Part shown: positions 8,726 to 16,761 of the stretch, piece after piece
Layout: every line of letters begins with the position of its first letter
How positions within the stretch are numbered: the stretch's first letter is position 1
NCBI GenBank assembly: GCA_019456195.1
Contig: VRUK01000035.1
Span: 1-48,655, forward strand
DNA length: 48,655 bases
Direction of reading: 5' to 3'
Source of the DNA: Planctomycetota bacterium
Lineage (GTDB): Bacteria > Planctomycetota > Phycisphaerae > Sedimentisphaerales > Anaerobacaceae
Translations under genes and position numbers: made by a program
Notes under the pieces: model-generated
Told to the model about the DNA's origin: nothing
Database searches by the model: none
The model's input: only the letters and a program-made list of their open reading frames with translations

Positions 8726-9570
8726 TTTTGTTTATCCTCCAATTGAATGAGAGTCTTATTCATCACTCTCTGTAATAGAAAGTTCCTTTCTTTCTGAATA
8801 GCTTTTTTAAAAAATGGGATTGCGTGGGGATCATTCATATAAGAGAGACCTATATTGGCACCGTCTCTGACAACAGGTGATGAGCAGTAAAGTAGAGCTT
8901 TTTCAAGCAACCATCGACGGTAACCATAAGTTGGTTCATGGTCTATATCTCCAACAATTCTAAGGGTTACCTCAGCAGATTCTGGAGAAACTTTCTCTTT
9001 TAAAATTATATGTTGAATTTCATTAACTGCAATACCTTCATATTGCCTGATACACTCTAATAAACACTTAGAGAAAACTTCTTCTATTTCATCTTCTAAC
9101 GCTTCTTCTGCTATAGCTCTAAAAATACCTTCTACTCTCTCAGTAACTTCAACCTGCAAACTCTTTTCATAGTGAGTAGTCGTTGTCATATTGGCTTGTT
9201 GCTTTTCTTTTTCTGATGGAGTCAAATCACTCCAAGATTGTGGTAGATAACCATATCTATATCTCGGAATTTGAGAGAATTCAGAGGTCGGTTCCCAAAT
9301 CCACAATTGAGTGTTGCTTAGATCCAAAGGCAGCATAATAGTCTCTTCGCTTAGAGAATCCATTATCCCTGTCCAATCCGAAACTCCCCTTCCTATAGGT
9401 TTATGAGAATCTAAGCCTAAAACTCTTGAATCAGTTCTATCGTTGATTTCACGAATTGTATCCGTCTTCTGAACAACCAATACGAAATCAGTATCGGCTG
9501 AGTCAAAATCAAACTTTTTTACTTGCTCATCAGGGCAAGTTAATATGTCAGTTTGATTTCCAAATCTCAT
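8683..9570 (-). CDS. Hypothetical protein with C-terminal HEAT-like helices, second gene of a three-gene cassette
   Basis: The protein has 295 residues and no recognised family. The N-terminal half (1-130) is mixed alpha/beta. A strongly acidic helical segment follows at 150-180 (EEALEDEIEEVF). Residues ~195-285 look like HEAT-type helical repeats: VVRDGANIGLSYMNDPHAIP resembles the V-R-x-x-A...L...D-P-x-A-I-P pattern of that repeat. Its ATG overlaps the upstream stop (ATGA at 9567-9570), and its 3' end overlaps the next gene by 43 nt. There is no signal peptide. A structural or partner-binding role is an inference from the HEAT-like part. Confidence 0.72.
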   Translation of the reverse strand: MRFGNQTDILTCPDEQVKKFDFDSADTDFVLVVQKTDTIREINDRTDSRVLGLDSHKPIGRGVSDWTGIMDSLSEETIMLPLDLSNTQLWIWEPTSEFSQIPRYRYGYLPQSWSDLTPSEKEKQQANMTTTTHYEKSLQVEVTERVEGIFRAIAEEALEDEIEEVFSKCLLECIRQYEGIAVNEIQHIILKEKVSPESAEVTLRIVGDIDHEPTYGYRRWLLEKALLYCSSPVVRDGANIGLSYMNDPHAIPFFKKAIQKERNFLLQRVMNKTLIQLEDKQKCQSYCTVQSLTNG

Positions 9571-10346
9571 TTTATGTCCCCACGACTTATAATTTCTTTT
9601 CCCATATCAACAAGCTCATCGTAAATATCACCTAAATTCTCTTTCGGTAGAAGATCTGTAAATTCTTGACCAGTGCTTATGTCAATTTCCAGTCGGCAAG
9701 CATAGCGAGGCGCATTTTCTGTCGCCTTCGTTTTTCCCCCACCAAAGGAAGTGATTATAGCTTGGTATTTAGCAAGACTCCATTTGCTCAATCTATTGAT
9801 ATCCAATCCTTCAATTCTAGTATTAGATGCTCTTCTGCGGTTGATTTGGTAAAGGAAATCACTCGAGTTGGGATCAATTTGAATGCCTCTAATGTATTCA
9901 GACAATTGTGTATAGCCCGTCTTATGGTCTTTCGATGGCAGGTTGATAATGGAACCGAAAGCGAGACGAGTAATCAAAGGGAAAGTAGCCATCTTAAACA
10001 ACTTGTTTTTAACAAGGTCGATATATTCTAGGCATTTTTCTTCGAAATTACCAATTGTAGGAACACCGTTGACTTCATCTGGCAATTGTTCCCCCAGTTG
10101 AAAACGCAAGTCAACAGCAATGGGGGATTTTGCCAAAGTTAGCTTCCCTTCCTTATAAGGTCCCTCTTCTATGCGTAAACCTTCTTTGACCCTCTTTGTT
10201 TCTGTTTCTGGTAAGTCACCCACCATCTCTGCCCACCATCCTGAGATGTCGAACTGCTGGTCTGGGGCATAGAAAGCAGTACAACGCAATACTTGTACTT
10301 GCCAATCAGATATTGGTCGTATCGTTGTTACTTTGCTCTCGGCCAC
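9567..10346 (-). CDS. Hypothetical protein (weakly TIGR04255-like), first gene of a three-gene cassette
   Basis: A 259-residue cytoplasmic protein. Its size, the central LITRLAFGSIINLP segment and the C-terminal LEIDISTGQEF stretch recall the sporadically distributed TIGR04255 family, but the match is by eye and weak. It opens a three-gene unit in which each gene overlaps the next. Such tight, AT-rich, sporadic cassettes next to a HEPN/MNT locus are often defence or stress modules; that is inference. AGGGAG lies about 8 nt before the ATG (minus strand). Confidence 0.65.
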   Translation of the reverse strand: MAESKVTTIRPISDWQVQVLRCTAFYAPDQQFDISGWWAEMVGDLPETETKRVKEGLRIEEGPYKEGKLTLAKSPIAVDLRFQLGEQLPDEVNGVPTIGNFEEKCLEYIDLVKNKLFKMATFPLITRLAFGSIINLPSKDHKTGYTQLSEYIRGIQIDPNSSDFLYQINRRRASNTRIEGLDINRLSKWSLAKYQAIITSFGGGKTKATENAPRYACRLEIDISTGQEFTDLLPKENLGDIYDELVDMGKEIISRGDIK

Positions 10347-10552
10347 GTGTATCTCCCTAATTTATGTCTTGATCGTCAAAAAACATATCATAACATAATC
10401 TCTTTAGTTATTTTAGCAGAAAAAACCCTATTATGCAATAATAATATACGTTGTATTCCAATGTTTGTTTTAGTCGTAAAATCCCATATTTTCACTATTT
10501 ACAAAACATACTTAAATCGCAACATCGCATTTGCCATTGTCCTCAGAATTCC

Positions 10553-11265
10553 GGAGACACCATACTTAATTCCAGCCGATGCCTGCGTTACAAAACTCAC
10601 GAATAACTCAGGACAACTGGTATTTTATCCAAATCCATAACTATTCCGCAATTTCGCCATTTCCCTAAATTATCCCTGTCAAACGCAAACCTCTCAAAAA
10701 CTAAACAACTACCACCAAAAATCAACAAAATCAACCAATTTTCGACAAAAAGGCTAAAAAACAATAAAATCAACCACATTTTCACCCAAAAACCCTCAAC
10801 CTCCAATGCACCTACCCATTTCCCTGTTGAGCTCCATTTAAAATAGTTCCCTGTGAAAACAGGAATCCTTAAATAATCAATCATCATTTATCATTAATCA
10901 ATCGGAAATTCGAAGAATTTTCGACAAATAACGCTCACTCTCAAAAACAAAAATAAAATATTTCAAAAATTTATATCTCCTTTTCTCATATACACTTATA
11001 CTGATTCACTCATCATAAAATCCTCAATTTTCGACTCAAACGTGCACACTCGTCTAATTATAGAGGGAGGCTTTTTTTACTCCCTTAGTTTACCTGAGTT
11101 TATCCCCGAGAGCTGCTAACTCGACTCATAACAGGGGAGGTGCTGCTAACTTGACACGCAACAGGGGGCCTAAGCCCACAATATGAAATCTGAGATATGA
11201 AACACCAAACTTTAGCTCACTTTAGTCACTTTAGTCACTTTAGCCACTTTAGGCACTCTTTCAAT
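10553..11265 (+). repeat. Left arm of an inverted composite repeat
   Basis: From outside in: GGAGACACCATACT (10553-10566); a block containing AATCAACCACATTTTCACCC (10768-10787); the conserved stretch 10930-10983; the conserved stretch 11030-11072; two copies of GCTGCTAAC...ACAGGGG (11112-11136 and 11142-11166); and tandem CACTTTAGT-type 9-mers (11217-11257). Most of these recur inverted at 13.93-14.44 kb, and the inner ones recur directly at 48.38-48.66 kb. A 96-codon frame at 10597-10887 (minus) lies inside it and is best seen as repeat sequence, not a gene. Confidence 0.75.
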
Positions 11266-11388
11266 TATAACATATTTCCAGATACACCCTTATTATGCAA
11301 AACAAACCCAAAGTCAAGTAGGCCAAAAATAACGTAAGCTCTTTTTTGACAAGTAAATACGAGTAATGGGACAATTGGTTATTCAGAC

Positions 11389-11511
11389 AAAACAAACCCA
11401 AAACAAACCCAATTCAAACCCAATTAAAGCCAATACAAACCCAATTCAAAGCCAATACAAACCCAATTCAAAGCCAATAAAGCCAAAAACAAACCCAATC
11501 AAACCCAATTA
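11389..11511 (+). repeat. Low-complexity AAACCCAATTC/AAAGCCAAT tandem repeat
   Basis: About ten degenerate 10-12 nt units of the type ACAAACCCAATTC and AAAGCCAATA. The same units lie inverted at 13583-13764. Read on the other strand they give Lys/Pro/Asn/Gln-rich frames. The region 10347-11665 therefore holds repeats but no gene I can support. Confidence 0.8.
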
Positions 11512-11665
11512 CCTGTGCAAGTGCATTTATTAAAGAAATTCCTTAAGTTTTCTATGTCGTAGGCCGATATTCGATGATAAAGGGTATGGTTATCGTGAAA
11601 CTATTATTTTGAGAAGACAATTCCTTTAAGATGTATAAAACAAATGATTGAGAAGGGTTCATACG

Positions 11666-12094
11666 ATGCTTAAAGCAAAAGACATTATGAGCAAAAAAGT
11701 GATTTGCTCAAAAAGAGAAACGCCTGTGGTCGAAGCCATAAGAGTCATGTCGAAAAACAACATTACCGGTATCCCCGTAGCCGAAGATGATATGACTCTC
11801 GTGGGGGTTATTTCAGAACAGGATGTGCTGAGATTATTCCACACCTATCCAGACGAACATGACAGGACAGTAAATGATTTTATGACACAACCCGCCATCA
11901 GCTTCGAAGAGGATGAGTCTTTATTAGATATCTGTTACTGCCTGAGGGATAATTCTATCAGGAGAGTGCCGGTTACATCGAACGGCAAAGTGACAGGAAT
12001 TATAAGCAGGTCAGATATCCTTAAATGCATCCTCGAGCTTTGCGACAAAGATAACGCCGAAGCCGTCGGCGCGGCGAATAATACAGAACGATAA
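11666..12094 (+). CDS. Tandem CBS-domain protein
   Basis: The protein has 142 residues made of two CBS domains (about 5-55 and 72-122), with typical segments ITGIPVAEDD, LVGVISEQDVL and GIISRSDILK. CBS pairs bind adenine nucleotides or S-adenosyl compounds and act as energy sensors or regulatory subunits. No enzymatic domain is attached, so it is a stand-alone regulator whose partner is unknown. The start at 11666 is preferred over an upstream in-frame TTG because AAGGG lies 8 nt before it. It is the only plus-strand gene inside the inverted-repeat block at 10.5-14.4 kb. Confidence 0.9.
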   Translation: MLKAKDIMSKKVICSKRETPVVEAIRVMSKNNITGIPVAEDDMTLVGVISEQDVLRLFHTYPDEHDRTVNDFMTQPAISFEEDESLLDICYCLRDNSIRRVPVTSNGKVTGIISRSDILKCILELCDKDNAEAVGAANNTER

Positions 12095-12145
12095 GCTTAA
12101 CCACCCGTAGAGCTTTCTTATATAATCATACAGACTATCTGCAGA

Positions 12146-12892
12146 TCAATTCTTGCCGAGAGGGTCATAGTAACGCTTAGGTATATCTTCTCCGAGGGTT
12201 TCATTGATGGTTGTAACATGACCATCGAGCCAGAGACAGTTAAGCTTTCCGCCTGTTGCATCGTCTTTACTTGAATTCGAAGAATGCCTGAAAATGCCGC
12301 GATACCAGCCCGTGCGGCCGCCAGTCCTGTAGTGTTCAAAATTCATACCGCTCGAATTAGCGTAGAGCATATCGTTTCCATTTTCGATTCTGGGTTCCAT
12401 ATGGTCGTGTGCGACGACAACTTCGGAATGGCGCGGAATGGAAACAGATTTCTCCTTAGTGAGCCAGCCGTTCATTGAATACGCCGAGTTTTCTACTTCA
12501 CCGGTGCTATACAACAATTCCTGCGCCACTATCTGAGTGAAATTGTTAAAGCTCGGGCAGCCGAATAACTTATCTTCTTTTACATATTCAAGGTATATAA
12601 CACCCCAATATGAACGGTCGTCAGCGGCTTTGAGCAACTGTCCTCTGGAGCCATACCAGAGATGTCCGTTACAGGCATTAGTGTGCGTGTGGAAGTCGGG
12701 CATCAGGTAATCATTATCGTCCAGGTACATCCTAATACCGAGGCCGATACTCTTTAGATTTGCTCTGCAGGCCTGTTCCCGTGCCTGTTCCTTTACCCTC
12801 TGGAGGGCGGGCATTAGTATAGCCAGGAGAAGCGCGATTATTGCAATGACAACAAGAAGCTCAATTAACGTAAAAGCCTTTTTCCTGTGCAT
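12146..12892 (-). CDS. Prepilin-like secreted protein (type IV pilin/GspG N-terminal motif)
   Basis: The protein has 248 residues. It opens with [20 protein letters not shown], a prepilin peptidase site (cut before Phe7) followed by the hydrophobic alpha helix. The C-terminal region has a [11 protein letters not shown] segment, the H-x9-DG-type ending common in planctomycete pseudopilins. It is probably assembled into, or exported through, a type II secretion/type IV pilus machine. The start at 12892 is chosen for AGGAGTTATTA directly upstream; the open frame continues 31 codons further without signals. Unlike the other three prepilins here, it lacks the shared upstream promoter block. Confidence 0.9.
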   Translation of the reverse strand: MHRKKAFTLIELLVVIAIIALLLAILMPALQRVKEQAREQACRANLKSIGLGIRMYLDDNDYLMPDFHTHTNACNGHLWYGSRGQLLKAADDRSYWGVIYLEYVKEDKLFGCPSFNNFTQIVAQELLYSTGEVENSAYSMNGWLTKEKSVSIPRHSEVVVAHDHMEPRIENGNDMLYANSSGMNFEHYRTGGRTGWYRGIFRHSSNSSKDDATGGKLNCLWLDGHVTTINETLGEDIPKRYYDPLGKN

Positions 12893-13121
12893 TAATAACT
12901 CCTTCAAAAAATCTAAATTTATAGTTGGTGGAATGAGTTTCGATTTCCAACAATTATCCACGGGCACTTTGATTTGATTGGACAACCCAACATCAAATAC
13001 CCAACCTTTAATACTTTATATACCATATTTGGAGATTTAATCCAAGTAAAAAAAACCTCTTTTTGAAGTGGAAGCCCGCCTTTTCCAGATAATAAAGAAA
13101 TGTTATGCGTTTATTCAGCAG

Positions 13122-13298
13122 TTATTTCTTCTTTTTTCTACATCTTTTACTTTTCAAACACAGCTCACACCTGCTATCACTGCACCACTGGCAACAAAAA
13201 CAGTCCTTACATTTATGCTTGCTGCCTTGCTGGTCAGGCTCAGGTTCGTACACCAAACCTATGAAACCTTTGATTCTACGATAAGCCATAACTGTCAT
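13122..13298 (-). CDS. Small Cys-rich basic protein, possible metal-binding mini-protein
   Basis: A 58-residue frame, too short for most gene callers, with a strong protein-like pattern. The N-terminal part reads MAYRRIKGFIGLVYEPEPD. It is followed by a cluster of eight Cys spaced as C-x2-C-x-C-C-x2-C-x4-C-x2-C-x5-C, and a basic tail of four Lys. The Cys spacing suggests zinc or iron-sulfur binding. I recall similar small frames in environmental bacterial genomes but cannot name a family. The start may be the first ATG (13298) or the second (13289), which has GGGA 9 nt upstream. It lies inside the inverted-repeat block, near an RHS remnant. Confidence 0.6.
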   Translation of the reverse strand: MTVMAYRRIKGFIGLVYEPEPDQQGSKHKCKDCFCCQWCSDSRCELCLKSKRCRKKKK

Positions 13299-13411
13299 TC
13301 CCAGGTGATATATTGTGTCTTCTTTCGGCTATTTGCCTTGTTTTTATTAACTACGCCAGCTTCTTTTAAGCAGTTCAGCCGGGGCTGATAATTTTTCGTT
13401 ACGCTATTGCT

Positions 13412-13540
13412 TTAAACCGGATTTACCCAGTAGTGGGTATCGCCGTCGGGATTACTTAAGGCCACAACGCTGCCCGAAGCATCGTAGTGATAGTAATAGG
13501 CCGCGTTACTATCGGCGACGTATATCAAACAGATAAGCTC
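13412..13540 (-). pseudogene. RHS-repeat protein fragment
   Basis: The frame encodes an ICLIYVADSN-AAYYYHYDASGSVVALSN-type stretch, which matches the core of RHS/YD repeats in toxin-delivery proteins. Only about 40 residues remain. Upstream the frame runs into the low-complexity repeat at 13583-13764, and downstream it ends at once in GDTHYWVNPV and a stop. This is a remnant, apparently broken by the repeat. Confidence 0.6.
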
Positions 13541-13582
13541 ATTAACTTGTGTAAAAGCGTTTGCGTTCATTTTGGCCTTTCG

Positions 13583-13764
13583 CCAAATTGGCTTTGAATT
13601 GGGTTTGTTTTTGGCTTTATTGGCTTTGAATTGGGTTTGTTTTGGGTTAAATTGGGTTTGAATTGGCTTTGTTTTTTGGCCCCGCCAAGCGTCTAAATTC
13701 GCATAACTCATTGTAAAGTAGGCGTTTACGTTCATTTTGTCATTTCCTAAATTGGGTTTGTTTT
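13583..13764 (-). repeat. Inverted copy of the AAACCCAATTC low-complexity repeat
   Basis: Units such as TTGGCTTTGAATTGGGTTTG are the reverse complement of those at 11389-11511. A larger unit, GCGTTT(G/A)CGTTCATTTTG, occurs at 13558-13575 and again at 13721-13738. On the minus strand the block stays open and gives a Lys/Pro/Asn/Gln-rich frame that I treat as repeat sequence. Confidence 0.75.
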
Positions 13765-13926
13765 GCATAAAAAGGGGTGATTTGTCGAACATTCTCTACA
13801 GTTGTAGAGGTGCCTTATAGGCACGTAAATAACTGGATTCTTGCTGCTCATTTTGACCATAATTCTAAATCCTAAATAATATCAAAATCCAAATACCTCA
13901 AATTCAAAACTCCTAAAATGAGGGTA

Positions 13927-14435
13927 GAAAAGTACTCCCTCTATAATTAGACGAGAGTGCAGTTTTGAGTCGAAAATTTGGCTATTTTCCTTGGGTTATT
14001 GTTCGTAACTCGTTGCTATGGAAGGAGATAAAAATTTTGGAAATATTTTATTTTTGTTTTTAAGAGTGAGCGTTTTTGACCGAAAATCTGGCGCTTTTTG
14101 TCAGTTATTTGTGCTGCTGGAGGCCAGCATGAGGAACATACAGAATACGGAAGTCCGGCAACGGACGTAGTAAATAAAACAAGTACCGAACCGCAGGCAG
14201 CACATTTAGAAGGATATTGGGTGAAAATGTGGTTGATTATTTGGCCGGGATGCACTAATCGCGAGACGAGCGACGGGCCACGGGATCCGGGCGGCGGAAA
14301 ATGCTGGTTATTAATTGTCAGGGCTGGAAATAAAGAAAGACAGCTACCAAAATTCGGTGGCTGTCATTTGCTACATTCATTGAACGGCTTTTTCAAAAAA
14401 CTCACTGTCTATAGTTTAATATGTATGGTGTCCCC
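13927..14435 (-). repeat. Right arm of the inverted composite repeat
   Basis: In mirror order to the left arm: CTCCCTCTATAATTAGACGAG (from 13936) matches inverted 11052-11070. The stretch from AAGGAGATAAAAATTTTGG to AGTGAGCG (14023-14075) matches inverted 10930-10983 at about 90%. TTGGGTGAAAATGTGGTTGATT (14217-14238) is the exact inverse of 10768-10789. GTATGGTGTCCCC (14423-14435) mirrors 10553-10565. No gene is supported between 13765 and 14640. A GACAGCTACC/GGTGGCTGTC hairpin (14339-14366) lies here. Confidence 0.7.
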
Positions 14436-14487
14436 AGATATCCCACCAGATATCCCAGATATCCCCCCCAGATATCCCCAGATATCA
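14433..14487 (+). repeat. Short tandem repeat, unit CCAGATATCCC
   Basis: Five degenerate 10-12 nt units of CCAGATATCCC follow each other directly. Each unit contains the palindrome GATATC. The repeat lies at the outer end of the right arm, just before the integron cassettes. Confidence 0.8.
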
Positions 14488-14666
14488 GACTGTCGATCCG
14501 AAGGGAGAAATAGTCAGTTTTGTTTGTTTTTTTCCTTTACAGATGAAAGTGTGTTTGTATTCTGTGAGGGTACAACAGTGGCTGGGATTTCTCTGAATGA
14601 CGTAAAGTTAGGGATGTTATACGGAAACCATATATACATTGTTAGGCAACTAGAAGGAGGAACCGA

Positions 14667-15035
14667 ATGGATTCGTTCAAAGCACGCGTTGTGTTTGGCA
14701 CAATAGCCGTGGTTGTCTTTGCGGTCGCCATTTACTCAGCGCACTGGCTGGGTCGTCAGTCAGGTATGGCCCATGGGTTGTGGCTCGACGTTTACACTGG
14801 ACTACAAATATCTGACGCCACTGGGGACTACCTTATCCTCAAGAAACTGAACGACGGTGAGAATGCTGAAGCCCACGAACTTCTCCGTAGCCAACTCGAA
14901 AACAAGTGCGGAGCCCTAAGGCTCATGAGGGAGCAGTTGAGCAAGGAAGAGGCGGAGCGCCACCGTATAGATGGTTTTCTCGAGCGGGCTGAGCCTCTCC
15001 TTGCTGAGAACTCCTCTCCGACCAGTACGGACTGA
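14667..15035 (+). CDS. Cassette-borne single-pass membrane protein of unknown function
   Basis: The protein has 122 residues. An N-terminal transmembrane helix (about 8-30, VVFGTIAVVVFAVAIYSAHWLG) is followed by a mostly helical, charged domain (LLRSQLENK...LSKEEAERHR) likely in the periplasm or cytoplasm. I recognise no family. GAAGGAGG lies 6 nt before the ATG and is included in the cassette, so the gene travels with its own ribosome binding site. The stop lies 5 nt before the attC R'' box. Base composition is more GC-rich than the flanking repeat DNA, as expected for a captured cassette. Confidence 0.75.
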   Translation: MDSFKARVVFGTIAVVVFAVAIYSAHWLGRQSGMAHGLWLDVYTGLQISDATGDYLILKKLNDGENAEAHELLRSQLENKCGALRLMREQLSKEEAERHRIDGFLERAEPLLAENSSPTSTD

Positions 15036-15039
15036 ACTT

Positions 15040-15117
15040 GCCTAACAACGGAATGAACGCCGACTGGTGTACACTCGCTGCGCTCGTGCCACCAGCGGGT
15101 TATTCCAAACGTTATGC
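15040..15117 (+). other. attC recombination site of cassette 1
   Basis: R'' is GCCTAAC (15040-15046) and R' is GTTATGC (15111-15117), with the crossover between 15111 and 15112. The L''/L' arms GGAAT-g-AAC (15050-15058) and GTTATTCC (15099-15105 region) pair with one unpaired G, the extrahelical base expected of attC. The inner stem is CTGGTG (15064-15069) with CACCAG (15090-15095). Confidence 0.75.
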
Positions 15118-15563
15118 CCGAAGAAATGAACATGGAGATTCGTCCCTACCGTGATGATGATGAGGCACAGGTTGTCGAGCTGTGGGGTGGCACGATAGCG
15201 GATGCTGCGCCACACAACGACCCGTTGCTCGCAATCCGTCTGAAGTTGCAGAAGGACCCGAACCTCTTCCTGGTCGCCGCTGTGGGCGATGCAGTCGTGG
15301 GCACGGTCATGGGAGGGTACGATGGACATCGCGGCTGGATCTACTCTTTGGCAGTGGATCAGGCTTACAGGAGGCGTAGCGTCGCAACTGCACTTGTTCG
15401 ACGGCTTGAGGAATTGCTAAGAGAGATGGGCTGCCTCAAAGTGAATCTGCAGGTGCGCGGATCGAACTCGGATGTCTTTGGTTTCTATGAGCACATTGGC
15501 TACAGTGTCGAAGACCGAGTGAGTTTGGGGAAGCGTCTGTACTATGAAGAAGGACAGGCATAA
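15114..15563 (+). CDS. GNAT acetyltransferase, YpeA-like
   Basis: The protein has 149 residues and covers a complete GNAT domain: IRPYRDDDEAQVVELW at the start, VVGTVMGGYDGHRGWIYSLAV as the central strand pair, then YRRRSVATALVRRLEELL, the acetyl-CoA pyrophosphate loop in place of the usual RxxGxG/A. The overall layout matches E. coli YpeA, whose substrate is unknown. GNATs are frequent integron cargo. The ATG at 15114 is part of the recombination core; Met at 15126 or 15132 may be the true start. The stop codon lies inside the R'' box of attC 2, so the gene fills its cassette almost fully. Confidence 0.85.
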   Translation: MPEEMNMEIRPYRDDDEAQVVELWGGTIADAAPHNDPLLAIRLKLQKDPNLFLVAAVGDAVVGTVMGGYDGHRGWIYSLAVDQAYRRRSVATALVRRLEELLREMGCLKVNLQVRGSNSDVFGFYEHIGYSVEDRVSLGKRLYYEEGQA

Positions 15564-15686
15564 CAATCACATGCAATGGACAGTGACACGCGGCGAGGTT
15601 ACCGAAGTGACCTTGCTGATCAAATGGAGATTTGCCATTCAATTTGGCTGCGTAGGTTGTCGCTGCCGCTGATGTAAACATTAGGG
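15558..15686 (+). other. attC recombination site of cassette 2
   Basis: R'' is GCATAAC (15558-15564), complementary to the cassette's own start (GTTATGC, 15111-15117). ACAT (15569-15572) pairs with ATGT (15672-15675) at a matching 4-nt distance from each core. Inside is the hairpin GGTTAC-cgaa-GTGACC. The R' end, ATTAGGG (15680-15686), has A instead of the expected G, so this end may be mutated. At 129 nt it is within the known attC size range. Confidence 0.55.
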
Positions 15687-15730
15687 AACGAATATGATAT
15701 CATATAAGTATAGACTTGAAGGACCAATCC

Positions 15731-15761
15731 AGCCGCTACTATGGGTTGGCGGCTCTTTTTT
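15731..15761 (+). terminator. Rho-independent terminator after the integron cassettes
   Basis: AGCCGC (15731-15736) pairs with GCGGCT (15749-15754) across a 12-nt loop, followed by CTTTTTT. It would stop plus-strand transcription before it enters the convergent isomerase gene. Confidence 0.7.
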
Positions 15762-15788
15762 ATGCAGATATTTGCTGCGAACCCGTGC

Positions 15789-16712
15789 TTATACGTCACA
15801 GGTCTGGACGGCCTGAATGAGGGACTTCATCGGATCACGGGTCGGAGTATATTCGTGGGCCACGTACCCGTCATAGTCAGTTTCGGCAATAGCTCTCATG
15901 ACCGCGGGGTAGTAAATTTCCTGGTTCTCGTCAAGCTCGTGACGACCCGGGACACCTGCGGTATGTATATGGCCGATGTATTTGATGTTCTTACGGATTG
16001 TGGCAATCAGGTCGCCTTCCATAATCTGCATGTGGTAAATGTCGTAGAGCATTTTGAATCGGGGGGAATTTACACGTTTGCACAGCTCGAAGCCCCATGC
16101 GGATTTGTCGCACATGTAGCCGGGATGGTTTACCCTGCTGTTGAGCAGCTCCATGCAGATATTTACGCCGGAATCCTCGGCAATCTTGACGGCTTCTTTC
16201 AGGATGGTATAGCAATTGTCCATACCCTGCTCGTCGCTGATTCCCTTGCGGTCGCCGGCCATAGCGATAACGTTACGCCATTTGTATTCGGCGGCGGCTT
16301 TGATGTTTGTGCGAAAGTCATTGAGGAACTTAGCGTGCATAGATTTATCATTGAGGCCTTTCCTGATACTTCCTGCGCCACCTACAATCGTTGCCACCAG
16401 GCCGTGTTTTTTCAGCGTCGGCCAGTCATTTTTGCCGACAAAATCTATACCGACCAGACCCATTTTCGATGCCATAGCCGCCATCTGTTCAATGTCCATC
16501 CGGGCCCCTCGCAGACAGCCGCGACAGATAGCCTGTTTTATGCTTCCCTTTTTGACTACACGCCCGCTCTGGCCGCGTGCGGACTTCGGCAAGACTGTCA
16601 GTGTCGAGTATGCCCCGACAAGCCCGGCTGCACTTATAAGCATGTTACGACGTGTTACCGATGTGTCGTGAGTCTGTTGATTATCCTGATATCTCTTATG
16701 TATTTTCCTCAT
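15789..16712 (-). CDS. Tat-exported hydroxypyruvate isomerase-like TIM barrel
   Basis: The protein has 307 residues. SVTRRNMLISAAG (about residues 18-30) is a twin-arginine signal. The domain matches the hydroxypyruvate isomerase branch of the xylose-isomerase-like fold: CMELLNSRVNHPGY, MLYDIYHMQIMEGDL, IGHIHTAGVPGRHELDENQEIYY and the closing GYVAHEYTP. These give the Glu, Asp, His and Glu metal ligands. Family members interconvert hydroxypyruvate and tartronate semialdehyde or related 3-keto sugars; the export signal argues for a sugar derivative substrate here. AAAGGGAC precedes the ATG. A long open frame on the opposite strand is an antisense shadow. Confidence 0.9.
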   Translation of the reverse strand: MRKIHKRYQDNQQTHDTSVTRRNMLISAAGLVGAYSTLTVLPKSARGQSGRVVKKGSIKQAICRGCLRGARMDIEQMAAMASKMGLVGIDFVGKNDWPTLKKHGLVATIVGGAGSIRKGLNDKSMHAKFLNDFRTNIKAAAEYKWRNVIAMAGDRKGISDEQGMDNCYTILKEAVKIAEDSGVNICMELLNSRVNHPGYMCDKSAWGFELCKRVNSPRFKMLYDIYHMQIMEGDLIATIRKNIKYIGHIHTAGVPGRHELDENQEIYYPAVMRAIAETDYDGYVAHEYTPTRDPMKSLIQAVQTCDV

Positions 16713-16733
16713 TTTTTGTCCCTTTCCATAAAA

Positions 16734-16761
16734 TTTCCCATATCAAACGCTCGGCTATGCA
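16734..16761 (+). repeat. 28-nt dispersed repeat, copy 1
   Basis: The segment starting TTTCCCATATCAAACGCTC is repeated with four substitutions at 47868-47895. Both copies lie directly upstream (on the gene's strand) of minus-strand genes, or shortly beyond them. Confidence 0.45.

Larger units (their letters stand above)
14642..15680 (+). mobile_element. Two-cassette integron array without an integrase in view (CALIN-like)
   Basis: Two consecutive units each begin with TTRRRY-like bases after a crossover and each end in an attC whose R'' box is the complement of that unit's own first bases. Cassette 1 starts G/TTAGGC (14641/14642) and carries GCCTAAC at 15040. Cassette 2 starts G/TTATGC (15111/15112) and carries GCATAAC at 15558. 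This self-match is expected of excised circular cassettes and is hard to get by chance. No integron integrase is present in the window, so attI and intI are elsewhere or lost. Confidence 0.75.

Noticed and set aside
10597..10887. 96-codon frame on the minus strand with a hydrophobic middle
   Set aside because: It lies inside the composite repeat; part of it (around KMWLI) recurs in the right arm in a different reading context. No ribosome binding site.
11389..11511. CRISPR-like array
   Set aside because: Units are 10-12 nt, degenerate and contiguous, with no spacers of constant length and no cas genes.
14098..14706. 202-codon plus-strand frame
   Set aside because: It crosses the repeat arm, the tandem repeat and the start of integron cassette 1, so it cannot be one gene.
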